In this document: positions 11,227 through 22,836 of the stretch, one piece after another
Layout: each line of letters begins with the position of its first letter
Position numbering within the stretch: position 1 is the stretch's first letter
NCBI GenBank assembly: GCA_015680685.1
Contig: MNCI01011145.1
Coordinates: forward strand, 990,383-1,054,382
From: Gnetum montanum
Taxonomy: Eukaryota > Streptophyta > Gnetopsida > Gnetales > Gnetaceae
Reading direction: 5' to 3'
DNA: 64,000 bases
Position numbers and translations under genes: made by a program
The notes under the pieces: generated by a model
What the model saw: the letters and a program-made list of their open reading frames with translations, nothing else
Databases searched by the model: none
What the model was told of the DNA's origin: nothing

Positions 11227-12829
11227 TTGATTTTGTTAAAAGTAATAAAAAAAGGTGTTTTTGTATAAATTGAGGGTCAAATGGAAGTCCAAAAAGCCAT
11301 GAACTTCATGAAAATATTAGAAGAGGGTTTTGAGGTTTAGAAAATTAAGAAATGATTGGAGAATGAGATTTAATGAAGAAAAAAGTCCTAAGGAGCACAT
11401 AGTTGGATGCATGATGTAGTGTACATAATATTTGATTACAACAACATCTAAGGGTAAGGAACTTAACTAACCAACCATGAGATATGCAAGTAGGTCCTCT
11501 CCATAGTGGTGCATGTCCTTTTTTCCTTTGCATAATATCAATTAAGGAGTATGTGGGCCCCATAGTTGATTAATGGTTACAAAAAGTTAAGGATCAAACT
11601 TGGAGAATCTAATAATTTCAACACATCAAGCTAAGACATTGGCAAAAAAAATGAACAATTGGCAGTGAGGTGACTTATGGAAGCATTAATGGATGATAGA
11701 GAGAGTGGAATGGAGTTCCTGATCCTAGTCACATGAAGTCCCTTGTGGAATTCATGGTTAAATGACCCGATAGAGTCCATCCTTAGTCTAGACAAAAATC
11801 AACCACATTTAGTGACTTCGCATCATCACTCTAAGATAAATCCATCTCCTTGAAACATAAGAATGCTCTCATAGATCAAACACCATTTATTTTAGACAAG
11901 AAAAGAGAGGTAGGAGGTGAGAAAGGGCCTTAGTTAGAGGGGACCTTTAGGAATGGGTAACATGTTTTTCTAGTTCCATAACTAGTACTTGTAGGCTATT
12001 TATTGTGTCTAAGGGATGTGCTTTGAATTTCCATCACTTGTTTATTTTCTTTTTGTTTTTATAAATTGTTGGATGGAAACCAAATCATGCAAAGACTTAC
12101 TCAACTTCCTATTATTGGTTGACACGGAATGTTAAGAAATCCATGAAAAACACACTTACACACTAGATGGTAGAAGGTACAGAGAGCTTTAAATCCCTTC
12201 TAAGTCATACCCTTTTCAATCCTTTGAATCCTTCCCAAGTCTTGAAACTACCAAGGTCACAAGTTCTTTAACATGTTTCCAAAACAAGGAAAACCATAGA
12301 GTTTGTGGATGGGTGGATGACATGGACTCACTACCTGTTTTGTGAAAAAGAAACTTTGTCTTAATTATCAATCATAAAAATAAAAAAATAAAAAATAGAA
12401 ATTAGAAATCAAAAAATTAAGTACAAACCACTATTAGCAAATAGCTACAGCATCACTGTGTCCTGTTGACAATAAGGTATGCTATTATTAAAAATTATGA
12501 GAAAATCACAAAAAAATAGAATAAAATATAAAAGAAATTGTAAAATATTCAAGAAAGATAAAACATACTAATGATGTTGTAAAAAAAAGTTAGAAATATT
12601 AATAAAGTAAAAACAAAAAGGTGTAAGATAAAGAAGGCGTAAAACAAAAAGTTCTAAAAATAACAAAGTGTAAAATAAAAATGTAAAAAACAAAAAAATT
12701 AAAAACCTAAGGAGCCACTATAATGGTTAGCATGGATGGCCATATCGCCCATGACTAAGTTGTAAGGAGGAGATATAAAAAATTGAGTGTGTTGTCCATT
12801 TGATGAGGCGTTTGTTGTACTAGCTTGCT

Positions 12830-14015
12830 TAGGTTCGTGGAAAGGTTTTACTTGCTTGTTGACTAGTTGGTTTTTGTTTGGGCTCTCAAGTATGTAGATT
12901 AATGTGGCCTTAGAAGAAAAGGTTTCATAGATAATATAAGGCCCCTCCGAGAGTGTTTGGAACTTTGTCTTTTGAGGTATGTGTGTGGGGTTCTAGTAGA
13001 GGACCTTGTCTCTAGGTTGAAATTCTACTTTTCGTATTCTAAGGTCATGGCACTTTTTGTTGAATGCCTTGTGTGTTTCATTCAAGGATAGGGCTATTAA
13101 TTGATTTTCATCTAGCACATTTAGGTTGATTAATATTTCTTTTTGTGCCAGGCTAAGGTTAAGGTCCAAGTCACAAGTTGTTGAAAGTGTATGGAGGTCA
13201 AATTAAATAGGTAGAGTTGGTAATTTTTTGTACACTAGCTCATAGGAAGAGTGGCCTATAGGAGGGTTTTATGTTGTGCTCCAGTCTCTTCTATATTTTC
13301 TAATAGTTCTCATTAGGATCTTCATGATCTTCCTATTAGTAACTTTTGCTTGACCATTGGCTTAGGGTTGATAGGGTGTTGTTAATTTATGTTCAACCCC
13401 CAAGCATTACATAAGCTTGCGAAAGGTAGTGCCTATAAAATGGTTTTTTTTAGAAATTAGTGCATGTGGCACCCCAAACCTATTTACGAAATTTTTTATA
13501 CAAATCACACAATAGTAGATGATATATAGTCAATGATGGCTACTGTTTCTATCCATTTTATGTAGTAATCAACGATGATGATTATGTATGCCTTTCCATT
13601 TTACATGGGTGTGATGGGACCCATGAAGTTGATGTCCCAGATGTCAAAGGATTTTAGTGGTTGAATCCATTGTTGAGGTCTCTGCATTTGGGTAGTCATC
13701 CCATCATCTTGTTGATGGCATTCACAAGAGTGAAAATTTTTTTGGGTGTCCCTGAAGATGGTTGGCCAATAATACCCTACCATTAGGATAATGGACATGC
13801 ATCTCCCAACATAGTGGCCCCCACAAGAACCCTTATGAGTATCCTAAAGAACACATAGTTGATTAGCATCGGGTACATACCAATGAACTAGGTCATTGGT
13901 GCACACCTTGTAAAGATGTTCGTTGATTTCAATGAAACATTTTTCTTTATGAAAAAACTATTGTTTGTTTTTGTAGTTTTGATCTTATAAAATCTCTTGA
14001 GTGAGAAGATAAGTG
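12830..14015 (-). pseudogene. Ath-2 integrase, decayed
   Basis: DDE integrase that inserts element cDNA into the genome. Minus-strand domains in order: a GGHYVG...H/C finger remnant (about 13780-13840) leading into YYWPTIFRDTQKNFHSCE (13690-13790), then the catalytic core start FDIWDINFMGPI (first Asp), DYYIKWIETVA, then NGQAKV where the family has NGQ-A/V-E, so the catalytic Glu appears as Lys (a G-to-A change). The C-terminal part SYELVYKKLPTLPI...RIRKVEFQPRDKVLY...EGPYIIYE lies at 12850-13290. Several stops are present. It continues across the Tat-1 insertion to the RNase H at 32766. Confidence 0.75.
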
Positions 14016-14020
14016 AGGAT
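14016..14020. repeat. Tat-1 target site duplication, left
   Basis: AGGAT directly before the LTR start TGTAG. The identical AGGAT follows the right LTR at 32761-32765. Confidence 0.85.
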
Positions 14021-14385
14021 TGTAGTGACGGAAAATGTCGATGGATGGAACACCAAGGTCCATGGGCAGACAACCTAACCTCAAATCTATGTGAGGGCCT
14101 GCTAGAGGTAGAGATAGGATGCACTGAAGAGTCTGGTCAATCGAGTAGGGACTTACTAGATGCAATGGGGTTGCACCGTGGTTAGTTGCAATGTAGAAGC
14201 AAAATGGTGGTAAGTATGCAAATGGTGTTAGTGGAATCGAGTGTAGTCACAGTTCTAGAGGGGGCAAGCATAGTCAAGAGTTTCGTTGAAGTGGACAGTG
14301 TCAACATGTATGGACTACCACCCAAGTGTAGTTATAGGAGTAGCTATGTGGTAAAACAACAAAAAATGCAAGTAAAGTGAAAAAA

Positions 14386-14390
<5 letters not shown>

Positions 14391-14457
<67 letters not shown>

Positions 14458-14601
14458 CAACCAAAAATGNNNNNNNNNNNNNNNNNNNNNNNNNNNNNNN
14501 NNNNNNNNNNNNNNNNNNNNNNNNNNNNNNNNNNNNNNNNNNNNNNNNNNNNNNNNNNNNNNNNNNNNNNNNNNNNNNNNNNNNNNNNNNNNNNNNNNNN
14601 N

Positions 14602-14646
<45 letters not shown>
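14391..14646. repeat. (GA)n microsatellite split by assembly gap
   Basis: Pure GA repeats at 14391-14454 and 14602-14646 flank the gap. The same tract occurs at 31397-31447 in the other LTR, so it is part of the LTR and was not acquired later. Ser-Leu and Arg-Glu repeat ORFs across it are artefacts. Confidence 0.95.
14470..14601. other. Assembly gap, 132 N
   Basis: A run of N within the GA microsatellite of the Tat-1 3' LTR. The true length is unknown. Confidence 1.
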
Positions 14647-14649
<3 letters not shown>

Positions 14650-15059
14650 AAACCACCACCCCAAATGGGATTGAACGTAGTTAACACCAAAAGGGGTTAT
14701 AAGGTACACGTTGTACAATAGGCATAGTGGATAATGCAGTCACAGTCTCAAGGGTATATGGTCATGAAGACTAGCATACTACTGAGGTGTTTGTGCCTAT
14801 TGGGTTGGCCACCATGGTGTATCATTGGCTGTGATGTTTTGTTGGGCTGTGGGAGGATCTACAGTGGTTTAAAAATTTGCCTCTTCTTGGTTTGCCAATG
14901 CCTTTTAGTTCTCTTCTAAGCACTCTTTAGATTTTCTAGCCCTTTGGTTTGCCAACTCTAAAATTTGCCAACCCTAAAAATGTTGAGGATGTAGGTATTT
15001 ATAGGCCTAGGGTTAGTAGAAGATGCAAGATGGCTACCACATGGCAGATGATATAGTTA

Positions 15060-15910
15060 GGACTACACTCTCACCTACTATGCTCTTCACTAGGTTGGTG
15101 GTGTTGTGCTTTGCCAAACTCTGTGAAACTATGAGATTGCAAGCTACGTAAAAAAATAAAATTTGGAGACTATGCTTTGGGACTATTCTCTTCACACTCT
15201 CACATGGGAGTAAGTGTAGTTACAATTTTGGGGCCAAAAGGAGATATAAAAAGAAAAAATTTTGCTAACTATGCTTACCAAAAGTGAGTTTGAGCAAATT
15301 TGAGTGATGTTGTTGTGCTGTGGAGGCTGTTGGAGACTTTTCTGGTTGATTACACTTGACTACGTTTTGGGCTAGGGGAGAGCATAGTTTCACACTTAGG
15401 AAAAAAATGCAAAAAATGGTCATGTGCTGACTATGCTCTTCATTGGAGGCTAACTATGCTCTAGGTTGGGGGAGAGCGTAGTCCTAATGTTGAAGAAGTT
15501 TGAGAAAAATGAGTTTTTTGGAAACTATGTTCCCCATGGGAGGCTAACTATGCTTCCAACTAGGGGGTGAGCGTAGTCCTAGGACTTGTAGAAACTTGTG
15601 AAAACCCACCCTTTTATTGACTACACTCTCCACTAGAGGTTGACTATGATCTGGGGTAGTGGAGAGCACAGTCTCAGGACTTAGACAAATTTGTAGCAAT
15701 TGGCTTTGTGATGACACTTGAAAAAATTGCAAAATTGACCTTTGTGTTGACTACACTCTCCACGAGAGGTTGACTATGCACTCAATTGGGGTCAAGTGTA
15801 GTCTCAACACTTAGAAAAATTTATGAAAATTGGTTTTCATGCTAACTATGCTCTCCATTGGAAGCTGACTATGCTCTTGGGCAGTGGAGAGCATAGTCTC
15901 AACACTTAGA
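15060..15910 (-). repeat. Tat-1 3' LTR U3 array of GAGAGCATAGTC dyads
   Basis: Repeated units of roughly 100 bp, each with GACTATGCTCTCCA, a second GACTATGCTCT and an inverted GGAGAGCATAGTC, followed by CTCAACACTTAGAAAAATTTG. At least five copies are visible between 15340 and 15910 and looser ones from 15060. They lie upstream of the TATA box on the element strand, where retroelement enhancers sit. Confidence 0.8.
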
Positions 15911-16006
15911 GAAATTTGTAGTCAAGATGCTATAGTTCAGTTTTGGTGGTGTTTCATTAGAAAAATTTGCAGTCGAGATGCTGTAGTCTAGATTGGTTGT
16001 GTTTCA

Positions 16007-16020
16007 TTGATCCCTCTTTG
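16007..16020 (-). promoter_or_regulatory. Tat-1 polypurine tract
   Basis: The minus strand reads CAAAGAGGGATCAA immediately before the LTR start TGAAACAC, which fixes the internal edge of the 3' LTR. Confidence 0.7.
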
Positions 16021-17084
16021 TTGATGTTTGGAGGAATGGCCCAAGGAACATTGAAAAAGAATAGAAAAACACCATAGTAGACTTGGCACCAACATTTCTC
16101 TTTAGTACTTAATTAAATGTTGTTGCATCATGCTTAAGAGTGTTGTGGATAGTGGTATGCTAGATGATAGGTGAGAAGTAAGAGTAAAAGGTGTAGGTGA
16201 TGTACTAGGGATTAAAGGGAAGATGAGGTGCAAATGAAAAGTTGTGATGCAAGGATATCATGGCTAATGGTGACCATGGCACTAGAGTGGCTTAACCTTG
16301 AGAACATTGACCTCTCATTGGAGTGCTTGTGAGAGAGTCGGTGTGGATTCAGGGTTGAACTGGTTGTGAAATTACAGTGCTATTGGGTTGCTTGGATATG
16401 TGCATTTCTCCTTTGCTTTTATTTTTTTATGATTTTTTGCTTTTTGGTGGTGAGGTGAACCTTCTTTGTGTTCTGCATGGTACTAAATGCTTGCTGTGAA
16501 GTGCATCCCAGCAAGTGAATTGCATGTCACTCAATGGGCTTTGCACTATAATGCATTTGTACGATAGGTGTTTCCTCCCTAGAATGACTTATGTTACATC
16601 CACCTGGGCTTTGATCAGCTAATAGAGGCTTCCCATAGGATGACTTATGTTACGTTTGCCTTGGGAAACTAACATTTGATGCGAGATGTGAAGAGGATGC
16701 CATGTGATCACAACACATGAGCATCAAAAAGGTTTTCAATTTATGCTATGTAGGGGAATGAAAGGGTATAGGAAATGTAGGAGTGGATGTGAGTAGGCTA
16801 TAATGGGATAGTAGGGATTTTCACTCTTGAGAGGTTTAGCTAGTCTAATCAGGCACATCAGAGCAATGTGATGACTTGCTGCTACAATGAGATGCACCTT
16901 TGCATGAATGCTTGGGACTTTTTCCTACAAACACAACTCTGAGAAGACAAGAAAGCCACACAAGACATGAATATAAATAGACTATAGATGACAAAATGTA
17001 GAAAATTACACTAGCAACACAGGTTGCATAGATTGCAAGGGCTTTATTATAGAACTATAGCGTGCTCGCTTGCTTTTTGTAGAA
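16021..17084. other. Tat-1 3' untranslated region, nothing recognised
   Basis: Lies between PPT and minisatellite. It includes a short direct repeat around TGACTTATGTTAC (near 16587 and 16642) but no reading frame or domain that I can support. Confidence 0.5.
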
Positions 17085-17535
17085 GGGTCGAAAAATCATT
17101 AATGGTTGACTGTGATCCCAATTTAAGGTCTTCGTAGACCATGGTTTTGCTAGGTTAAGGTCCTAGTAGACCGTTGGGCCCAATTTAAGATCTTGGCAGA
17201 TCATGCTACACTAGTTCGTAGCCCTAGCAGATTGCTCTATGCTAGCTTAACATCTTAGTAGATGTGCTGTGCCACTATAAAGTCATGGCAGACTACTAGT
17301 TTATAGTATTAGTAGATGCATTGTGCCAGTTTAATGTCATGATATGATGAAAGGACGAGCTGTGCTAGTTTATAGTCATAGCGAACCTCTACTAGTTTAA
17401 CGTTGTAGTAGATGACTATACTAGTTTAGCATCATAGTGGATGTGCTATGTCATTTTAATGTCATAGCAGACAACTATGCTAGTTTAACATCATGGCAGA
17501 TGTGCTATGCCAGTTTAGTATCATAGCAAGTGAAT
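17085..17535. repeat. Tat-1 minisatellite downstream of integrase
   Basis: About a dozen diverged units of roughly 35-37 bp built on GCTAGTTTAA-Y-R-TCATAGCAGA. It is placed just after the integrase frame, in the 3' UTR, where Tat elements are known to generate tandem repeats. The unit resembles the array at 26815-27535. Confidence 0.75.
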
Positions 17536-17589
17536 GCTTACGTTGCTTCATTGGTGTGTGATGTTGCATGCTAAATATAGTATGGCTTT

Positions 17590-18760
17590 AGGTGTGAATG
17601 CTTCATAGGATTGGAAAAATTATTTTTGTCTTGACCAACAAGCTTGAATGCTCCATTTTCATAGGCCTTAGTGACCAGGAAAGGCTCTTCCAAGTTGGCT
17701 AAGAATTTATTTCAAGTTTGCAAATGGCTTTGAGGACTAGTTCTCCTTTCCTAATTGGGCGTTGATGTTGGTTGTGATGATACTTTTGCCATTGCTTTTC
17801 TTGATACCAGTCAATGTGATCAAGCATGTGCATGCACTCTTCCTCTATTAAGTTAAGGTCTATGATTCTTAACTCATAGTTCTAACCTTCATTGATAAAG
17901 TCCAAGAGGATCACTCGGAGTGATTGAACCTACAATTTAAGTAGCAAAACTACTTCAGATCCATAGACAAGGCTATAAGGCATCATACCTATTGCTGTTT
18001 GATGCATCGTGTAGTAGGTCCAAAGTGCAAAGACTAGTTTCTCATGCCATCATCATTTACTATTGCTTAGCATCATCTTGAGAAGGTTGATGATGACTTT
18101 GTTGCTGGCTTTTGCTTGCCCATTGACTTGAGGGTAGTATGGCGATGAAAATGAGTGTTTGATGCCAAAGTGCTTACAAAAGGCTTTGGTTTTGGTGGTA
18201 CTAGATTGTGGTCCATTATCTATTACTATGGTCATGGGCAAGTTGAAATGGGTAACTATGTTGTCCAACATGAACTTGCAAACCTGCTGTAATGTCTTCT
18301 TCCTATGGGGAACAACTTTGGCCTACTTGGTGAAATATTCTATTGTAGTTACTATGAAGCTATGCCCTGTAGAGGACTTAGGTGTTATGGGTTTGATGAT
18401 GTCAAGGCCCTAGCATTGGAATGACCATGTGATTTGTGTTGTTTTTAATTTAGTTGAGGGCATGTGCATTAAGTTGGTATGTCACTAACAAGTGTCACAT
18501 GTTTTGACCTTCTGGATGCAATTGCATTCCATGTAAGGCCAAGAGTAGTCTAACCATATGATTTTTGCTACCATTGCCCTAGGTGGTATGTGACCTCCAC
18601 ACAGTCCTTTGTGGAGTTGTTCAATGATTATGTTTGGTTCACTTTTTCTTATGCAGGTTAGCAGGATGCCATTGTAGGATTTGTGACATAACTTGTTATC
18701 ACCTACGATGACGTATTGCTACAAACGTTTATGTACTATGTCTTTTTGAGTAGGGGTTAG
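17590..18760 (-). pseudogene. Tat-1 integrase, decayed
   Basis: DDE integrase. On the minus strand: HKGLCGGHIPP and CNCIQKVKTCDTC form the HHCC zinc finger (about 18490-18620). The core follows with GLDIIKPI (first Asp), VIDNGPQSS (second Asp, about 18180-18240) and YYPQVNGQAKASNK, where the catalytic Glu is Lys. The C-terminal part has GMMPYSLVYGSEVVL (about 17950-18000) and a basic WYQEKQWQKYHHNQHQRP...GELVLKAI stretch. This ordering and the GSEAVLP-like motif fit Tat integrases. Stops, mainly at Q and R codons, break it into pieces. The minisatellite begins just after its end. Confidence 0.85.
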
Positions 18761-19310
18761 TGTTCTGGAGGCTCACCTGGTAGAAGGTACACCTTGATAT
18801 CATCATACCACTCTTTTATGTGGGTGGTGATGACTGTGTCTATGGATACATTTTTGATGGTTTGCATGATAGGTGCAGTGCAATCTCCCACCAAGGTGGG
18901 CAATGTGTTGAACATGCTAGGTGCTATGCTAAGGGCTAATGTTGCAAGTGCATCAATGATGACATTTTCACCTTGGGGAACATGTTGGACATCCCCTACT
19001 AAAAATTGTTGGAGAAAGATTTTTGCCAAGTAATAATAAGGCTATAAATGTTGTGCTTTATAGGTGTAGACTTCTGTTACCTAATTGACCACTAGTTGTA
19101 AATCACCTTGGATCACTATGCATTGGATCCCTAGGTCACGTGTTGGTACAAGGAAATGTGAAATGATATGCAAAGGGTCAGATCTCCCTAGAGGAAAATG
19201 TGATAATGGTAGCGGTGCTACCCCCTCGATAGGTTGAGGCTTCGTCGAAATGTAGGAGTGCCTCATAGTTGTCAAGCACTTGGCAAATACTGCTAACATG
19301 CTCATCTGAG
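18757..19310 (-). pseudogene. Tat-1 second (plant-type) RNase H domain
   Basis: The extra RNase H gained by the Tat lineage. Minus-strand pieces: HFDEASTYRGGSTATII (catalytic D region, near 19230-19290), FAYHFTFPCTNT, LGIQCIVIQGDLQLVVN (19081-19130), then FLQQFLVGDVQHVPQGENVIIDALATLA (18930-19029), matching the usual FDGA..GGGA / LTFPCTNN / GDSQLVVNQ / HVPRxxNxxADALATLA order. A frameshift and a few stops separate the pieces. Its presence next to the canonical RNase H is a main reason for the Tat assignment. Confidence 0.85.
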
Positions 19311-19329
19311 AATTTTGAGTCTATGGTGG

Positions 19330-19850
19330 CTTGATCATCTATTAGTGAAGCTGTAAGTTATGTGGCTACAGCTTGACCTTTGGCTTGCATGCCATAACAT
19401 AGGTCAAAATCCACTATTATTACTTTCCATTGTGTAATGCAACTACTTTTGTAGGTATTCATTGTTAGAGCTTGAAGTACATTGTTCTTGAAAATGATAT
19501 TAACTTAGCTGTGGAAGAGGTAATTCCTCCATGTCTTTAGTGAGAAGACTAGGGAAAGGCAATACTTTTTCACATTGTTGTATCTCATTTCGTGGGCTAC
19601 TAATGCATGACTTAAGTAGTAGACTGGGACCTTTACACTAGCATCTCACTTTTGGCAAAGTAGAGAAGTGATGAACATGTTAGAACTAGCAAGGTAGATG
19701 TTAAAAGGCTTATCTTCTTATGTAGGATGAACTATAGGCAGTTGCGCTAACTCTTGCTTAATGTTGTTAAATGCTTGTTGGCATTGAGCTGTCCACTCAA
19801 AGTGGGCTCCTTTCTTGAGCAAATGTGACATTGCTTGTAACTTGTTAGTT
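19330..19850 (-). pseudogene. Tat-1 canonical RNase H / RT connection
   Basis: Continues directly from the RT frame. FEWTAQCQQAFNNIKQELAQ, then PFNIYLASSN (the usual catalytic D is replaced in this segment), VPVYYLSHAL and YNNVKKYCLSLVFSLKTWRNYL follow the gypsy RT-RNase H pattern (F.WT.ECQ.AF..LK..L; L.LY...S; PVYYVSK.L...E.RY...EK..LALV). It degrades RNA in the RNA-DNA hybrid during cDNA synthesis; here it is a relic. Confidence 0.75.
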
Positions 19851-20930
19851 AACTAGGCGATAAACCTACGTATGAATTGTAGCCTACCCTGCAATCCTCG
19901 TACCTCCTTAAGGTTAACCGGTGGCACTAAGTTGGTTATCACCTTAAGCTTGTTAGGATCTACACATATACCTACTTTGGATACTACAAAGTTGAGCATC
20001 GTTCCTATTTTGATGTTAAAAACACACTTCTTATGGTTTAGCCTAAGCTCATGTTTTAGGAAACATTTAAGCACTAAGTCTAAGCCATTTGCATGGTTGT
20101 GGGCCACTTTGGACTTAATTGCAATATCATCTACGTAGTCATTGAGCAAACTAAGCATGTAGTCACTAAAGATGTACATCATTACATGTTGATATGTTGC
20201 TCCTATGTTCTTTAGTCCAAAAGGCATCATTATGTAGCAAAACATACCCTAGGGGGTCATGAAAGTTGTACTGAGCTGATGCTTAAGGTTGATCCTAATT
20301 TGGTTGTAGCCTAAGAACTCATCCATGAAGGACAACAAGGTGTGTCTAGCTGTGGTATCAATCAATTGATTGATATTAGGCAATAGGAAGTTATCTTTGA
20401 TGGTTGCCTTGTTTAGGTCCTGGAAGTCTATGCAAATGCACATACTTCCATTTTTCTTAGGTACAACTACAATTTTGGAGACCTAGTCTACATAGTCAAC
20501 AACCTAGATGAAACTAGCTTTGTAAAGATTGGTGATCTTGTCACAGACTACCAACACCACCTCAGGTCTAACCTTGCGCACTTTTTACTTAACTAGTTTG
20601 ATGTAGGGATCGAGAATGATGTTATGTTGGATTAGTTGGGGATTTAGGCTTGGCATGTCCTCATATAACCATGTAAATGCTTTGATGTTATCATCAATTA
20701 TTTTAGTGATGTCTTGAGCATATTAGGATTTTAGAAAGGAGCTTAGTTTTAGGGTTCTTGTCTCGTTGTTAGGTGTAGCCATAGGGATCTCGACATGGGG
20801 ATCCTCTGTGATGTCCCCTACCTCTAGATCTAGAGCCTTAACTAGATGGTCAAGCCAGTTTAGTGGGGCTTCATGGTTGCTATGTACTCGTTGTAGGTGC
20901 TAGGCTTAAGGTTTAGGTAGTGAAGGTTAA
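19851..20930 (-). pseudogene. Tat-1 reverse transcriptase, decayed
   Basis: RNA-dependent DNA polymerase. On the minus strand: a decayed FTWLYEDMPSLNPQLIQH (family FAWSYEDMPGIDP..), VVVPKKNGSMCICIDFQDLNKATIKDNFLLPNI, FMDEFLGYNQI, MMPFGLKNIGATYQ, and the catalytic box NDYVDDIAIKSK (YVDD at 20126-20137), then GLQGRLQFIRRFIA. These are the standard RT blocks in order, with the Tat-type YVDD. Stops fall at Q, W and R codons. Upstream, the frame ends at a candidate splice acceptor at 21010. Confidence 0.9.
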
Positions 20931-21279
20931 TGCATTGCTTAATATCACCATGAGGCCCCATGAGGACCAAAGGTGAGAAGATTTGCTCATGCATAGACAT
21001 GTCATGTTCCTACAAAATAAACCAAAAAAACATCAAGTGGCACATGTTTGACAAAGTTAATATGCATGAATGAGAAAAGCAATCCAATGAAATTTTCCTA
21101 AGTATGCATGCAAGTTGCTATGGAAGGTAAACATTTTTGTGCAAGTTTTGGACTTTGACAGGCCGTGGATGCATAAAACATGTCATTTCAAGGAGGGTTG
21201 GTCATGCTTGGGAGTGGAATTGACTCATGCATTTATAGGGTAGCAAAAATCTACAATTTTAGGCTAAGTATGGTTGACT

Positions 21280-21700
21280 ATGCTCTCATCCAACTATGCT
21301 CTCCATTGGGCATTTGATGTGGAGCATAGTCCCAGGTTTGTGGGTTATTAAATGACACCAGGGGGTATATATGCATGATTTCACCATGGTAACTTGTTAT
21401 TTTTGCCATTTCACCATAACATTAGGAGCATAGTCTTGCCATTTCTTCTACCATTAAGTTTAGTGGAAAGCGTAGTTGGGGAGAAGATGACACACTAGAG
21501 CAAATGCTTGCACCCAGGACTGGCAAATGTTGCTAAGGGAGAGAGGACACTAAGACATTTTCCATAGGCACATGTGGATGAGAGGAGGCCATCTTCATTA
21601 GCTAGGTACATTGAGTATGCTCTCCCCCTTTGCCTTCATTTTTTGTTTCATCCTTTTGCTTTTTTTGGATTGAGGGCTTGGGAGCATAGTCTTGTGCGCT
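21280..21700. repeat. Dyad-motif cluster 1 in Tat-1 spacer
   Basis: GACTATGCTCTC, CTATGCTCTCCATTG and inverted GGAGCATAGTC at 21280-21340, with further copies near 21430, 21615 and 21680. The same words form the LTR U3 arrays, but the sequence around them is different. Confidence 0.7.
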
Positions 21701-21904
21701 ACCTTGCATACCTTGCCATGGCCATGGCCGCTACAGCTATGCACCATCCATGGCATGGTGTGGTAGTGGTGAGGGTTTTATTTGTTTGTTCTCTCCATTG
21801 TGCCTATGCAGGGTCTAGGATTGATCATGGGCTAGAGTTGCATGCAAACTAGGGCTACACACAAGGTTTTGGGGGTCATAGGGTTTGGATGCCATGACGT
21901 GATC

Positions 21905-22455
21905 ATGCAGGGTTGTGGAAGTCATCATGTAGTGCAATGTGGCCACAAGGGATCACGGTTGAAATTATGTGCCGTATTGTTCTACATTTTTTCTTCCTCT
22001 TTTTTTGGCATTTGCATGACATGTGGCTAAGGGTTGCAGGGCTTAGGGTTTCATGTGTGGCATGCTGTGGCATAGCTGTAGAGGCCATGGTAGCCATCGC
22101 ACACTGCAAAGTGACCGTAGGGGATTGCGGCCATGATTGCATGCCTCCTTGTTGTTGTTTGCTTTTTTTACATTCATTTATGGGCATAAGATTTAGGGTC
22201 ACATAGGAGATTAAGGTGCATGCAGGGTTTGGAGATTTTGCAAGGTTGTAGGGTTTAGCACTATGGGTACACTATAGTAGGTATGGTGGGGGTAAGGTGG
22301 GGGGAGATAGGGTTTTGATACATTATTTGTTTTCATTATGTTTTTCCATTATTTTCTCTCATGGAGCTTATAGCTGCTTTGAGGTATGACTATTTAGGGT
22401 TGTGGCCACCATTGTGCACTATGGGGTGACTGCAGGGTCTCACAAACATGATCAG
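21905..22455 (+). repeat. Three diverged repeats in Tat-1 spacer
   Basis: A GGTGGCCAC...GTGCACT...GTGAC...GGGATCRCGG...CATGAT pattern recurs near 21908, 22086 and 22398, separated by T-rich stretches. Homology is loose and the overlapping ORFs on both strands look like by-products of it. Confidence 0.5.
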
Positions 22456-22559
22456 TGGGGTTTGTGCATCTATTTTTTTTATTTTTCTTAGAGGTAGTGA
22501 TAGTCGCATGGCCTGCCACAGTGGTAGGGCAAGGTCAATTGTTGGGTGTGGTGCTGTAG

Positions 22560-22760
22560 GGAGACTACACTCTCCATAGCCATGGGACTACACTCTTTGC
22601 ATGAGAAGAGTAGCTGCTACTAGGTGTCTATTTTCTGACCACGCTCTCCATGAGACTATGCTCTCCATGTTCTAGAGCGTAGTTAGGGGTAGTCCAAGAG
22701 TTAGTCAAAATTTTGCTATTTGGGGACTATGCTCTCCATTGAGGTAGTCCAGAGTTAGAA
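22560..22760. repeat. Dyad-motif cluster 2 in Tat-1 spacer
   Basis: GACTACACTCTCCAT, GACCACGCTCTCCATG, GACTATGCTCTCCATG, inverted TAGAGCGTAGTT and GACTATGCTCTCCATTG occur within 200 bp. The cluster lies directly upstream (plus strand) of a TATAAA at 22837 and of the plus-strand gene-like region. Confidence 0.7.
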
Positions 22761-22836
22761 AAGATTTTTGCTAACTATGTGCAGTGCTAAACTTGCAAAA
22801 CATAGTGCTAAACTTGCAAAAATGTAGTATTAATCC

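Larger units (their letters stand above)
14021..16006 (-). repeat. Tat-1 3' LTR
   Basis: LTR of about 1,990 bp including an assembly gap. On the minus strand it starts TGAAACAC (16006), next to a PPT, and ends ...CTACA (14021). From right to left: a duplicated 50-bp end segment (15911-16006), a U3 array of dyad motifs (15060-15910), a TATA box (CCTATAAATA, near 14996-15008), a GA/TC microsatellite (14391-14646) and a conserved end (14030-14180) that aligns with 31000-31145 of the other LTR. Confidence 0.85.

Noticed and set aside
14301-14721. ORFs with Ser-Leu or Arg-Glu repeats and long X runs
   Set aside because: Translations of the GA microsatellite and the N gap; not genes.
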